Assembly: GCA_903822975.1 (NCBI GenBank)
Contig: CAIJRD010000001.1
Coordinates: forward strand, 198,742 to 262,741
Direction of reading: 5' to 3'
DNA: 64,000 bases
Source: an uncultured Sinobacteraceae bacterium
Lineage (GTDB): Bacteria; Pseudomonadota; Gammaproteobacteria; Nevskiales; Nevskiaceae
Below the pieces are notes generated by a model, which was given only the letters and a program-made list of their open reading frames with translations, had not been told where the DNA came from and searched no databases. The first letter of the stretch is position 1, and the number at the start of each line of letters is the position of its first letter. Made by a program: the position numbers and the translations under genes. Positions 1 to 8,751 of the stretch are shown here, in pieces.

Positions 1-292
1 GGCAAGCATCGGTACGCAGGGGGCAGAGCAGGCGCGCTGCAACTACGTTGATTCGGGCGGCGACGTTAGGGTTACGCCATCCTGCCGGCGTTGCGCCAAC
101 AACCAATAGCATCATAGCCAAGCTTAAGGTGAGTGACACGACGCGAGGCGATTCAAAATCGCACTGGTCGATAACGACGCCAAGCCCTGCTGCAGCGAGC
201 GGCCGGCGCGACCATAAGCATGGATTAAATGAGTATTGGCTGGCGGTAAGCATACCCGCGCATCCTTACATCTCCAGAGACCTGCAGTTCTT
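1..292. other. Left edge, no gene recognised
   Basis: No reading frame here has a recognisable protein signature on either strand; the open frames that cross it are Arg/Ala-rich shadows continuing antisense to the next gene. A strong hairpin terminator immediately follows, so transcription probably enters from the left. The region could hold the 3' end of a gene or an untranslated RNA whose start lies outside the window, but I cannot identify it. Confidence 0.4.
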
Positions 293-319
293 TCGACCCG
301 GCATCGCCGGGTCGATTTT
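293..319 (+). terminator. Rho-independent terminator
   Basis: Perfect 10-bp stem (TCGACCCGGC / GCCGGGTCGA) with an ATC loop, followed by TTTTG. It ends a plus-strand transcript that comes from outside the window and isolates the DUF3014 gene from it. Confidence 0.75.
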
Positions 320-474
320 GTCTCGGCCCGGTTGCACCGCATGGCGCAATGCGCCAGATTTCGTATGCGGACGCTGGGGTTTCGCACGGCGCCCTCGACT
401 TCCCTATCCATGTCCGCCGCGCGGCATCGGCGAGTGGTGCCTTGCGAACGGATGCCTGCGACTTCGAGAAGCCC

Positions 475-1263
475 ATGAAATATCTGATCTGGATCGTGCT
501 CGCTGCCGGTGTGGCCGCCGGCGGTTACTGGTGGTGGCAGAAGCAGCATCCCGCGGCGCCGACCGAGACTGCCGCCGCACCGCCGGCCGCATCCGGCGAG
601 GCCACGATCGAACATCCGATCGAACAGGCGCAGGTAGAGCCTCAGCCCGATGCGGCAACGACAGCACTGCCGGCGCTGGCCGACAGCGACACCGCTGCGC
701 AAGCGGCGCTGCAGCAAGTATTCGGCGCCAATGCGTCCGCGCTGTTCATTCTCAACGACATCATCCGCCGCATTGTGGCGACGGTCGACAACCTGCCGCG
801 CGAACGCGTCGCGCAGCGACTGCTGCCGGTGAAGCCGGCGCCCGGCAAGTTCAAGGTCGACACCGACGGCAGTCTTGCCGCCGACAACGCCAGCCGCTAT
901 GCGGCGTACGTGCAGGCGGCCGATGCGGTGAACACGAAGGTACTGGTGGCCGCGTACGTGCACTTGTATCCCTTGTTCCAGCAGGCCTATCAGGACCTCG
1001 GCTATCCGAAGGGATACTTCAACGATCGGCTGATCGCGGCGATCGACAACCTGCTCGCGACCCCGGAAGTGTCGCAGCCGCTGCGACTCGAACAGCACAG
1101 CGTGTTGTACCAGTTCGCCGATCCGGATCTGGAGTCACGCTCTGCAGGTCAGAAGATTCTGCTGCGGATCGGCACCGACAATGCCGCGATCATCAAGCGC
1201 AAGCTGCGTGAGATTCGCGCCGCGCTGACCGCGGGCGCGGTCGCCAAGGCCGGCGCACACTGA
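475..1263 (+). CDS. DUF3014 family membrane-anchored protein
   Basis: 262 residues. The start is the ATG directly before a hydrophobic segment (about residues 4-20, ending in a WWW run); the longer open frame upstream is Arg-rich and unlike a protein. After the single membrane helix comes a Pro/Ala/Glu-rich linker to about residue 75 and then a soluble domain with the pieces IVATVDNLPRE and LGYPKGYFNDRLIAAIDNLL, which I recognise from the DUF3014 family of gammaproteobacteria. By topology the soluble domain should face the periplasm. The molecular function of the family is unknown. It stands alone, with a terminator before it and about 200 bp to the next gene, so no operon partner hints at its role. 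Family assignment is fairly sure, function is not. Confidence 0.8.
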   Translation: MKYLIWIVLAAGVAAGGYWWWQKQHPAAPTETAAAPPAASGEATIEHPIEQAQVEPQPDAATTALPALADSDTAAQAALQQVFGANASALFILNDIIRRIVATVDNLPRERVAQRLLPVKPAPGKFKVDTDGSLAADNASRYAAYVQAADAVNTKVLVAAYVHLYPLFQQAYQDLGYPKGYFNDRLIAAIDNLLATPEVSQPLRLEQHSVLYQFADPDLESRSAGQKILLRIGTDNAAIIKRKLREIRAALTAGAVAKAGAH

Positions 1264-1465
1264 GACCAAGCACCGACGCCGAAACGCGATGCCGGTCGGA
1301 TGGCCCACCGGCATCGCAACGCCTGATGTACCACCGCGACGGCGGCATTCCTTAAACTAGTCGTACTTCGACCGCGGCCAGCGCTGCCCGCCCGAGTGGC
1401 GCGGCGCGTTCGCGCGTCCGCCGACCCTGAATCTCCCAACCACGACCCGCAAGACCGAGCCGCGC

Positions 1466-2716
1466 ATGAGCGAATCCGCTGCAACCCCCGTATACGTCGT
1501 CATTGGTGGCGGCCAGGCCGGCGCCGAAATCGCCAGCGAACTGCGCAAGCTCGGCTTCGCCGGTCGCGTGATCATCGTCGGCGAGGAAACGGCGCTGCCG
1601 TACAAGCGGCCGCCGCTGTCGAAGGCCTACTTGGCCGGTAGCGTCAGCGCCGACTCGCTCTACATGATGCAGCAGCCGGCGCTGGACAAGGCCGGCATCG
1701 AATATCGCGGCGGCGTGCGTGTCGAACAGATCGATCGCGAAGCCAAGCAGCTGAAACTCATCGATGGCAGCCGCCTGGCCTACGACAAGCTCGCACTCGC
1801 CACCGGTGGCCGCGCGCGCGAACTGAAGATTCCAGGCGCGGATCGCCCCAACGTGCTGGCGCTGCGCACGATCGAAGATGTCGAGCGGATACGCGCACGC
1901 GCGCAGGCCGGGCAACGCGCGGTGATCATCGGCGGCGGCTTCATCGGTCTAGAAGTGGCGGCGACGCTGGTCAAGCAGGGACTCGCGGTGACCGTACTCG
2001 AAGGTCTGCCACGCGTACTCGCGCGCGTCACCGTGCCGGAAATCTCGGCGTTCTTCGAACGCGTGCATCGTGAAGCCGGTGTGGATCTGCGCACGGGCGT
2101 GCAGATCACATCGTTCGAGTTTGAAGCACATCCAGACTCGGCCGTCACACATATTCATCTGAGTGATCACTCGCGCATCGACGCCGATTTCATCGTCGTC
2201 GGCATCGGCGTGATTCCGAATACCGAGTTGGCGGAGACCGCCGGCCTGGTCGTCGACAACGGCATCGTCGTCGACGACTGCACGCGCACGTCCGATCCGG
2301 ACATCGTCGCCGCCGGCGATTGCACCAATCATCCGAACGAATTTCTCGGTCGCCGCGTGCGACTGGAGTCGGTGCAGAACGCAATGGAACAGGGCCGTGC
2401 GGCGGCGCGCACGCTGATGGGCAAGCCGGAGTCGTACAAGATGGTGCCGTGGTTCTGGTCCGATCAATACGAGCTCAAGCTGCAGATGGTCGGTATCTCG
2501 ACCGGCTACGACCAGTTGGTGATTCGCGGCGATCTAGCTTCGCGTTCGTTCGCGGCGTTCTACCTGCACGACGGCGCGCTGATCGCGGCGGACACCGTGA
2601 GTCGGCCACTGGATTTCATGATCGCGAAGAAGTTGGTGGGCTTGCGCGCGCACGTGGATGCCGCACAGCTGGCCGATGAAAGCGTCGCGCTGAAAACGCT
2701 GGTGCCGGCCGCCTAA
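1466..2716 (+). CDS. FAD/NAD(P)-dependent ferredoxin reductase-like oxidoreductase
   Basis: 416 residues, the usual length of putidaredoxin/rubredoxin reductases that pass electrons from NADH through FAD to a small iron-sulfur or rubredoxin partner, often for a cytochrome P450 or a ring hydroxylase. The N-terminal Rossmann motif GGGQAGAE (about residues 13-20) binds FAD, and YKRPPLSK follows as in this family. A second dinucleotide motif, IIGGGFIGLE (about 153-162), binds NAD(P)H. AAGDC near residue 290 contacts the flavin. The C-terminal domain includes PWFWSDQYELKLQ, typical of the BphA4/CamA group. No ferredoxin or oxygenase gene is adjacent, so the electron acceptor is unknown. It converges on the tolC-like gene with only about 40 bp between them. 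A rubredoxin reductase role is the main alternative. Confidence 0.85.
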   Translation: MSESAATPVYVVIGGGQAGAEIASELRKLGFAGRVIIVGEETALPYKRPPLSKAYLAGSVSADSLYMMQQPALDKAGIEYRGGVRVEQIDREAKQLKLIDGSRLAYDKLALATGGRARELKIPGADRPNVLALRTIEDVERIRARAQAGQRAVIIGGGFIGLEVAATLVKQGLAVTVLEGLPRVLARVTVPEISAFFERVHREAGVDLRTGVQITSFEFEAHPDSAVTHIHLSDHSRIDADFIVVGIGVIPNTELAETAGLVVDNGIVVDDCTRTSDPDIVAAGDCTNHPNEFLGRRVRLESVQNAMEQGRAAARTLMGKPESYKMVPWFWSDQYELKLQMVGISTGYDQLVIRGDLASRSFAAFYLHDGALIAADTVSRPLDFMIAKKLVGLRAHVDAAQLADESVALKTLVPAA

Positions 2717-2759
2717 GCACTCGGCGACGGCGCGTGCGCCAGTTCGAACGTCTGCCGAT

Positions 2760-4064
2760 TCAGGGCGCGATATCGCCCAGGTGCAACAGGCCGCAGGCCG
2801 CCAGCAGCTGGTAGCCGGCGACCGCGCGGTCGTGGCGGCTGGCGGCGAGGTTCACTTGCGCCGACAGCAGATCGCGCTCGGCATCGAGCAGGTCGAGCGT
2901 GGTGCGCGTGCCGACCTGCAATTCCTTCTGCACTGCATCGAGCGCCGAAGCGCTGGCCTCGGTGCTGGCCTGATAGGACGCGATGATGTCGGCCGCGGCC
3001 TCGGAATTCGCCCAGGCCTGCGTGATCGACTGGATCGCCGCGTGTTGCGCATCGCTGGCCTGCGCATCGGCCTGCTCGGCTGCGGCGTGCGCCGCGCTCA
3101 GCCGCGCGGCATTCGCGCCGCCGGCATACAGCGGCAGTGTGGCCTTCAGCTGAACTTGCCAATATTGGTAACGGTTCAGCGCGAACTGGCTATCGTCCTG
3201 CGCGCTGGCGCCACCGTCGAGTGAAACCTGCGGCAGCAGCGCGGCGCGCGCGGCGTCGATCTGCGCATGCGCGGAACGGCTCTGCGCGTCCGCCGCGAGT
3301 ACCGAAGGCGTGAGTCCTGCGGCTGCCAGCGCCTGATCGAGCGAAGCGGGCGTCTGCGGCACCGGCCAATCGGCGCCCAGGTTTTGCGGCGCGACGCCGA
3401 TCACGCGGACGAAAGCGGCATCCGAGATGTGCGCATTGGCGTTCGCGCGCTTCAGCTGCGCTTCCGCTTCGGCGCGACGCGCGTTGGCCTGGGCGACGTC
3501 GGTACGCGTGGCTTCACCGGCTTCGAACCGCTTGCTGGCGTCGTCCTGTGCCTGCTGCAGCGTGGCCAGATTCTTCTGATTCAACTCGACCACGGCGCGA
3601 TCACGCACGACATCGAGATAGGCGGTGGTCGCCGCCAGCAACAGTTGCTGGCGCGTGGCGACCGCATCCTGCTCGCTGCCTTCGAGACGGCTGCGGCTGT
3701 CCGACATCTGCGCGCTGGTGAGTCCGCCGCTATACAGCGGCTGGCTCGCCTTCAGCGAGGCGGAGTAGGGATTCAGCAGATCGGGCTTCGGGAAGCCCGC
3801 CGGAAAATTGTTGCCGAGATAGACCTTCTGCACGCCGGTACCGCCACTCAGCGACACGCTGGGCAGATAGCCCGCGCGGGCGACATCGACATTGGCTTCC
3901 GACACGGCGACGGCCTGATCGGCTGCGCGCATGCGCGGATCGTTCTGCAAGGCCAGTTCGGCCGCCTCGCGCAAGCTCAATGCCTGCGCCGTCGGCGCGA
4001 TCAATGCCGCCAGCAGCAGCGTCGCGCGCAGACGATAAAAAAGGGAGGTGGTGACGATCTTCAT
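2760..4064 (-). CDS. TolC family outer-membrane efflux protein
   Basis: 434 residues with a signal peptide (cut after about residue 28, TAQA) followed by LSLREAAELALQNDPRMRAADQAV, here only its start LSLREAAELAL is needed to recognise the first OEP repeat. Two internally similar halves, rich in Ala, Gln and heptad-like helices, form the alpha-barrel and beta-barrel of the family; the second half starts near VLAADAQSRSAHAQIDAARA. The protein should form the outer-membrane channel of a tripartite pump. It lies 43 bp downstream of the TetR gene on the same strand, and the EmrA- and EmrB-like genes run the other way just beyond, so a complete pump and its regulator sit together. The start is the ATG before the signal peptide. 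Confidence 0.9.
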   Translation of the reverse strand: MKIVTTSLFYRLRATLLLAALIAPTAQALSLREAAELALQNDPRMRAADQAVAVSEANVDVARAGYLPSVSLSGGTGVQKVYLGNNFPAGFPKPDLLNPYSASLKASQPLYSGGLTSAQMSDSRSRLEGSEQDAVATRQQLLLAATTAYLDVVRDRAVVELNQKNLATLQQAQDDASKRFEAGEATRTDVAQANARRAEAEAQLKRANANAHISDAAFVRVIGVAPQNLGADWPVPQTPASLDQALAAAGLTPSVLAADAQSRSAHAQIDAARAALLPQVSLDGGASAQDDSQFALNRYQYWQVQLKATLPLYAGGANAARLSAAHAAAEQADAQASDAQHAAIQSITQAWANSEAAADIIASYQASTEASASALDAVQKELQVGTRTTLDLLDAERDLLSAQVNLAASRHDRAVAGYQLLAACGLLHLGDIAP

Positions 4065-4107
4065 GGCTGCGAGAAATTCTGGATTCCGGAAGCGGATCGA
4101 AACAGGT

Positions 4108-4767
4108 TCAGCTGTGCTGCAGATAGCCGTGCAGGAACAGATTCACGGCGCTGTCCACGTGCTGCTCGAGCGTGAGGCCTTCGGGGAATGCGCTCAGGCC
4201 GAGCAAGGTACGGCTGTGCGGCTGCCCTTTAATGAGATCGAAAAACTGCGTGGCGGCACGTGCGGCGTCCGGGCAACGCAGGCGACCGGCAAGCCGTTGC
4301 AGTTCGAGGTAGTGGCCCAGGGCCATGCGACCACGATGCGGCCCCTTGTCGTAAAAGCGCTGCACGACCTCGGTCGGCAGGCGCCCGGCTTCGGCGATCA
4401 TGATGCGGAACAGGCCGGAGCGGCGCGGGTCGAGCATCACTTTCAAGAACGTCGTACCGATACGACGCAGGGTTTTCTCGAGCGTAGCGTCGGCCACCGT
4501 CGGTATCTGCAGTTCGTTCATGAAGGCTTCGGTCTGCGCCACCAGAATCTCGTAGAACAGACCTTCCTTGCTACCGAAATAGGAGTACAGGCTAGCCTTC
4601 GATCCGCCGACGCGGCGCATGATCTCTTCGATGCTGGTGCCTTCGTAGCCGCGTTCCAGAAATACGTCGCGGGCGATGTCGAGCAGCGCCAGCCGCCGCA
4701 ACTCGCCGCGCTCGGTGCGGCGCGGTTGCGGTGGAACACGCTTCGGGTTGACTTTGGTTTTGGCCAC
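4108..4767 (-). CDS. TetR/AcrR family transcriptional repressor of efflux genes
   Basis: 219 residues from a GTG start. The N-terminal helix-turn-helix is clear: LALLDIARDVFLERGYEGTS, then EEIMRRVGGSKASLYSYFGSKEGLF, a textbook TetR DNA-binding domain at about residues 25-70; the C-terminal ligand domain is divergent, as usual. It is divergent from the emrA-like gene and followed on its own strand by the tolC-like gene. A 16-bp palindrome lies 14 bp upstream of its start, so it probably represses both itself plus tolC and the emrAB pair until an exported compound binds. No strong ribosome-binding site supports the GTG, but there is no in-frame ATG before the conserved region. The ligand cannot be read from the sequence. 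Confidence 0.88.
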   Translation of the reverse strand: MAKTKVNPKRVPPQPRRTERGELRRLALLDIARDVFLERGYEGTSIEEIMRRVGGSKASLYSYFGSKEGLFYEILVAQTEAFMNELQIPTVADATLEKTLRRIGTTFLKVMLDPRRSGLFRIMIAEAGRLPTEVVQRFYDKGPHRGRMALGHYLELQRLAGRLRCPDAARAATQFFDLIKGQPHSRTLLGLSAFPEGLTLEQHVDSAVNLFLHGYLQHS

Positions 4768-4781
4768 GGCGCAGAATGAAC

Positions 4782-4797
4782 TGTAACGTACATTACA
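4782..4797. promoter_or_regulatory. Palindromic operator candidate for the TetR repressor
   Basis: TGTAACGTACATTACA is an inverted repeat with only one mismatched pair (TGTAA-c-GTAC-a-TTACA). It lies 14 bp from the TetR start and 84 bp from the emrA-like start, in the only spacer between the two divergent transcripts. Size, symmetry and place are those of a TetR-family operator. No other comparable palindrome is seen in this spacer. Confidence 0.6.
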
Positions 4798-4881
4798 TTA
4801 GCAGGCGACCGATCATCCGGCAACTCCGGAAAGAGAGGCCGCCGCTGTCCTTCCGATCACCCTTCCTTCGAGTTATCGCAC

Positions 4882-5943
4882 ATGGCTGTCGTCGCAAAAA
4901 CCGGGCTGCGCGTGCTGATCGCGGCCGTGGTGTTGGTCGCCCTGATCGCTTTCGGCATCCATTGGTGGACCACCGGGCGGTTCCTGCAATCCACTGACGA
5001 TGCGTACGTCCGCGCCGACAGCAGCGTCATCACGCCGCGCGTCGGTGGTGAAGTCATGGCTGTACACGTGGTCGACAACCAGGTGGTGCACAGGGGCGAC
5101 GTGCTGGTCGAAATCGATCCTCGCGATTACACCGCGCGCGTCGCCAACGCGCAGGCCGCAGTCGCCTCGGCGCAGGCCGCGCTGCAGTCGAACGCAGCAC
5201 AACTGCGGCTGCAGCAGGCGACGATTGCCGAGGCGCGCGCCAATCTGGCAGCCGCGCAGGCCGATCAGGTGCGTCTGCAGAAAGATTGGGATCGTGCGCA
5301 GCAACTGGTGCGCGATGGTGTTGCAACGACGCAACGCCTCGACACCGCGCGCGCATCGTTCAAATCCGGCGACGCGGCGGTGGCGCGCAACCAGGCTTCG
5401 CTGCAAGCGGCCGAGCAGCAGGTTTCGGCCTTGAACGCCGACACCGAGCGGCTGCAGGCGCAGATACAGGCACAGCAGGCCAGCGCACAACTGACCCAGC
5501 TCGACCTCGACGCGACCACCGTGCGCGCGCCGATTGACGGCAGCGTCGGCGATCTGGCTGCGCGCGTCGGCGAACGCATCGCGCCGGGTGCGCGCTTGCT
5601 GACGCTCGTACCGCTGCAGGCGGTGTACGTCGAGGCCAACTACAAGGAAACGCAGCTGACACGCATGAGCATCGGCCAGCCGGTTGCATTGCGCGTCGAC
5701 GCGTTTCCAGGCGCTCGGCTGCGCGGTCACGTCGATAGCGTATCGCCCGCCTCCGGTGCGGAGTTCGCGCTGCTGCCGGCACAGAATGCCACCGGCAACT
5801 TCACCAAGATCGTGCAGCGCGTGCCGGTGAAGATCGTGCTCGAAGACGATGAGCCGCTGCGCGGCCGCCTGCGGCCCGGCATGTCGGTCGTCGCGACGGT
5901 CGATACGCACGGCACCGCCGGCGCGCCGGTGGCGCAGCACTAG
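4882..5943 (+). CDS. emrA: HlyD/EmrA-like membrane fusion (periplasmic adaptor) protein
   Basis: 353 residues. A single N-terminal membrane helix (about residues 8-28) is followed by STDDAYVRAD, the signature of EmrA/HlyD adaptors, a split lipoyl domain, a long Ala/Gln-rich coiled-coil hairpin (about 80-200) and a beta-barrel domain. VRAPIDGSVGDLAARVGE marks the second lipoyl half. The protein should bridge the inner-membrane transporter to the TolC-like channel. The next gene, an EmrB-like transporter, follows after 24 bp, forming an emrAB operon. Expression is probably controlled by the palindrome upstream. The gene symbol is by family resemblance; substrate is unknown. Confidence 0.88.
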   Translation: MAVVAKTGLRVLIAAVVLVALIAFGIHWWTTGRFLQSTDDAYVRADSSVITPRVGGEVMAVHVVDNQVVHRGDVLVEIDPRDYTARVANAQAAVASAQAALQSNAAQLRLQQATIAEARANLAAAQADQVRLQKDWDRAQQLVRDGVATTQRLDTARASFKSGDAAVARNQASLQAAEQQVSALNADTERLQAQIQAQQASAQLTQLDLDATTVRAPIDGSVGDLAARVGERIAPGARLLTLVPLQAVYVEANYKETQLTRMSIGQPVALRVDAFPGARLRGHVDSVSPASGAEFALLPAQNATGNFTKIVQRVPVKIVLEDDEPLRGRLRPGMSVVATVDTHGTAGAPVAQH

Positions 5944-5967
5944 ACCGCGCGATCGATCCGAACGCGC

Positions 5968-7563
5968 ATGTACGAGGGCATCTTCCTTCCCGACAGCACG
6001 CTCACCGGCGATGCGCGCCGGCGCGCGCAAAAGCGCATGTGGTACGGCTTCCTGGCCATGACGCTGGGCAGCTTCATGGCCGTGCTCGATATCCAGATTG
6101 TCGCCAGTTCGATCAACGAGCTGCGCGCCGGCCTGTCGGCGTCGATCGACGAGATCCAGTGGGTGCAAACCGCCTACCTGATCGCCGAAGTCATCGCCGT
6201 GCCCTTGTCCGGCTACATGTCGCGCATGCTGTCGACGCGCAATTACTTCGTGATCTCCGCGCTCGGCTTCACGCTGGCCAGCGTCGCCTGCGCGTTTTCG
6301 TGGAGCCTCGGTTCGATGGTGGTGTTCCGCGTGCTGCAAGGCCTGCTCGGCGGCGGCATGATTCCAACCGCATTCGCATCCATGTTCATCCTGTTCCCGG
6401 ATCCGAAAACGCGTGCGGTTCCGCAGGTGTTGTCGGGCATGCTGACGATGCTGGCGTCGTCGCTCGGCCCCACCATCGGCGGCTATGTCACCGATAGCTT
6501 GTCGTGGCACTGGCTGTTTCTGCTGAACGTCGTGCCGGGGCTGGTCTGCGCCAGTGCGGTGTGGACGCTGTTGCGCATCGACCGGCCGCAGCCGGCGCTG
6601 TTCAAGAACTTCGATGTCTACGGCCTGGTGTTCATGGCGATGTTTCTCGGCGGCCTCGAATACACGCTCGACGAGGGCCCGCGCAAGGACTGGTTCGCCG
6701 AAGACAGCGTTGCGATCACGGCGGTGATCACGGTGATCGGCGGCGTGCTGTTCTTCTGGCGCTCGTTCACCGCCAAGCATCCGATCGTCGACCTGCGCGC
6801 GTTCCACGATCGCAATTTCGCGATCAGTTCAATGGTGTCGACCGTGCTCGGCATCGGCATGTTCACGCTGATCTATCTCACCCCGGTGTTTCTCGGTCAG
6901 GTCAGCGGCTACAACCCGCTGCAGATCGGCGAAGTGATGATGGTCCAGGGCGGAACCATGTTCTTCACCGCGCCGCTCGCCGGCCGACTCGGCTCACGCA
7001 TGGACCCGCGCCGCGTGATCGTGATCGGCCTGGTGCTGATTGCGGCCGGCACCTATCTGAACAGCTTCGTCACGTCGGACTGGGGCTTCGCCGAATTCGC
7101 CCTGCCACAAGCGCTGCGCGGCGCCGGCTTCGTCTTCAGCTTCATCCCGATGACGGGCCTGGCACTCGGCACATTGCCGCCGAGCGAAGTGCACAATGCC
7201 AGCGGTCTGTTCAATGTCACGCGCAACATCGGCGGCGCGCTCGGCCTTGCAGTGATCACCACGCTGATCAACCAGCGCACCTGGCTGCATTGGCAGATGC
7301 TCGCCGAGATGACGCGCCCGACCCGCGAGCCGGTGCGCGAAGCGCTGTCGACCATGCAGGGCGCGTTGCAGCCGAGCCTCGGTAGCGCAGGCAGTGCCGG
7401 CGGGGCCATCGGCATGTTGGCTCAGCAGGTGCAGCTGCAAGCAGCCACGCTCACCTACGCCGACATGTATCGATTGTTGTCCTGGGTCATCATCGGCTCG
7501 GTGCTGCTGATCCCGCTGCTGCAGAAGCCGCGCAAGCTCACGCCGGAAGTCGCCGCGCACTGA
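5968..7563 (+). CDS. emrB: DHA2 (EmrB/QacA) family drug:proton antiporter
   Basis: 531 residues with about 14 hydrophobic segments, the size and topology of the DHA2 subgroup of the major facilitator superfamily. Seen motifs include LDIQIVASSINEL in helix 1 (the D of motif D1), QWVQTAYLIAEVIAVPLSGYMSR in helix 2 and RVLQGLLGGGMIPTA in helix 4 (motif B region). The extended C-terminal half carries MVQGGTMFFTAPLAGRL. The protein should pump amphipathic or hydrophobic compounds outward using proton entry. It is translated from the same message as the emrA-like adaptor, with the TolC-like channel nearby, so a direct cell-exterior export route is likely. Substrate cannot be inferred. Confidence 0.9.
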   Translation: MYEGIFLPDSTLTGDARRRAQKRMWYGFLAMTLGSFMAVLDIQIVASSINELRAGLSASIDEIQWVQTAYLIAEVIAVPLSGYMSRMLSTRNYFVISALGFTLASVACAFSWSLGSMVVFRVLQGLLGGGMIPTAFASMFILFPDPKTRAVPQVLSGMLTMLASSLGPTIGGYVTDSLSWHWLFLLNVVPGLVCASAVWTLLRIDRPQPALFKNFDVYGLVFMAMFLGGLEYTLDEGPRKDWFAEDSVAITAVITVIGGVLFFWRSFTAKHPIVDLRAFHDRNFAISSMVSTVLGIGMFTLIYLTPVFLGQVSGYNPLQIGEVMMVQGGTMFFTAPLAGRLGSRMDPRRVIVIGLVLIAAGTYLNSFVTSDWGFAEFALPQALRGAGFVFSFIPMTGLALGTLPPSEVHNASGLFNVTRNIGGALGLAVITTLINQRTWLHWQMLAEMTRPTREPVREALSTMQGALQPSLGSAGSAGGAIGMLAQQVQLQAATLTYADMYRLLSWVIIGSVLLIPLLQKPRKLTPEVAAH

Positions 7564-7609
7564 TCGCGTTGCGGCTTGCGATGCGCGTCGCGCAGAGCGC
7601 TCGGCTAAA

Positions 7610-8140
7610 ATGCAGCGGATGAGCGATCCCTCCGGCAGTGCCAGCAAAACCGTCGCGATGTCGACCGTGCGGGAACAGGTCTACATGGTGTTCCCGAACG
7701 ATCTCAACGCCAACGACACCGTGTTCGGCGGCATGATCATGGCGCACATGGATCGTCTTGCCGCGGTGGTTGCCGACCGCCACGCCGGCGGCGTGACCGT
7801 TACGGTGAGTGTCGACGCGGTGCATTTCATGGCGCCTGCGCGGCGCGGCGATGTGCTGGTGATGCATGCGGCGGTGAACCGCGCCTGGACCAGCTCGATG
7901 GAAATCGGCGTGAAGGTCGAAGCCGAAGCGGTCGGCGGTGGCGAACGCCGCCATATCCTGTCGGCCTACATGAGTTTCGTCGCGGTCGATGCGAACGGCC
8001 GGCCCCGGCCGGTGCCGGCGCTGCAGCCGGAATCACCGGAAGAGGTCCGCCGTTACGGCGAGGCAGCACTGCGTCGGGATAGCCGCCTGCGCCACGCCGA
8101 GGATCTCAAGCGCCTGCGCGGCACGCTACCGAACGCGTAG
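7610..8140 (+). CDS. Acyl-CoA thioesterase, hotdog fold (YkhA/YciA type)
   Basis: 176 residues if the first ATG is used; a second in-frame ATG three codons later is equally possible. The hotdog domain includes VFPNDLNANDTVFGGMIMAHMD, of which NDTVFGG and MDRLAAVVADRHAGG are the characteristic first strands and catalytic region, and VDAVHFMAPARRGD the central strand. This class hydrolyses acyl-CoA to free acid and CoA in the cytoplasm. It lies 46 bp after emrB on the same strand, but probably has its own transcription start. The chain-length preference is unknown. Confidence 0.85.
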   Translation: MQRMSDPSGSASKTVAMSTVREQVYMVFPNDLNANDTVFGGMIMAHMDRLAAVVADRHAGGVTVTVSVDAVHFMAPARRGDVLVMHAAVNRAWTSSMEIGVKVEAEAVGGGERRHILSAYMSFVAVDANGRPRPVPALQPESPEEVRRYGEAALRRDSRLRHAEDLKRLRGTLPNA

Positions 8141-8246
8141 CGAGCAACCGACGCGCGCGGCAGCGGATCGGACGCCGACGTAGGCGCTTAGCAGTCGATT
8201 TACTTTGGTTGCAGGCAAGGCCGGCGCCGAAGGACTGACTCGGCGC

Positions 8247-8633
8247 TCAGCAGCCCGAGGTACTGCCGTTGCAAGCGTGACCGGCGCCGAAGTTCTGTGC
8301 CGCACCATTGCTGGCGGCACTTAAGCCCAGCAGGCCCAGCACGGCGGTGGTCGGGGTCGGTCCGGACATCGTTTCGCGCGGTGCGGCTTCGCGTTCGACA
8401 CTCGCGATTTCGTGACGCGGCAGGTGCACACTCATGTTGCCGCTGAGTCCGACCAGCGTTGCTTCGTCGAGACCGCTGAGTTTGAGGTGATACACCGGGC
8501 CGCTCATCAGCCGCACGCGAACAAAATCGCCGCGATGCAACTTCGCAGAAGGCGCCGCTGGTGCTGCGGCCTGCGCCAGCGAAGCAGCGCCCAGCGCCAT
8601 CAAGGAAACGAAAAGTCTCAGCAGGTTCGACAT
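8247..8633 (-). CDS. Small secreted hypothetical protein
   Basis: 128 residues, not recognised. A signal peptide (residues 1-22, cut near AQA-A) shows export; the mature part begins Ala/Pro-rich and has a short beta-rich region (RGDFVRVRLMSGPVYHLKLS, about 35-55) that looks like a small SH3- or Sm-like barrel. The C terminus is low-complexity and ends in CNGSTSGC, giving two cysteines that could pair or anchor something. A good ribosome-binding site (AGGAG) lies 9 bases before the ATG. It is isolated between two oppositely organised units. A role in the envelope is likely from the signal peptide only. Confidence 0.6.
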   Translation of the reverse strand: MSNLLRLFVSLMALGAASLAQAAAPAAPSAKLHRGDFVRVRLMSGPVYHLKLSGLDEATLVGLSGNMSVHLPRHEIASVEREAAPRETMSGPTPTTAVLGLLGLSAASNGAAQNFGAGHACNGSTSGC

Positions 8634-8751
8634 CGGCCGGCACTCCTGTGCGCTTGCGATCGATCAGCCTGCAGTCTAAATCGCGATGCGCCGCACCTGA
8701 GCGCCGTTGGCCGTGCGGGCGCGACCGTTCATGCGGCTCCTGACACCTGCA

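Noticed and set aside
1-292. Possible stable RNA (tmRNA, 6S or tRNA) ending at the terminator
   Set aside because: No acceptor stem, T-loop motif or tag reading frame could be matched; kept only as an unassigned region.
4873-6807. 644-codon antisense frame over emrAB
   Set aside because: His/Arg/Glu-rich shadow; the plus strand has a clear adaptor and transporter.
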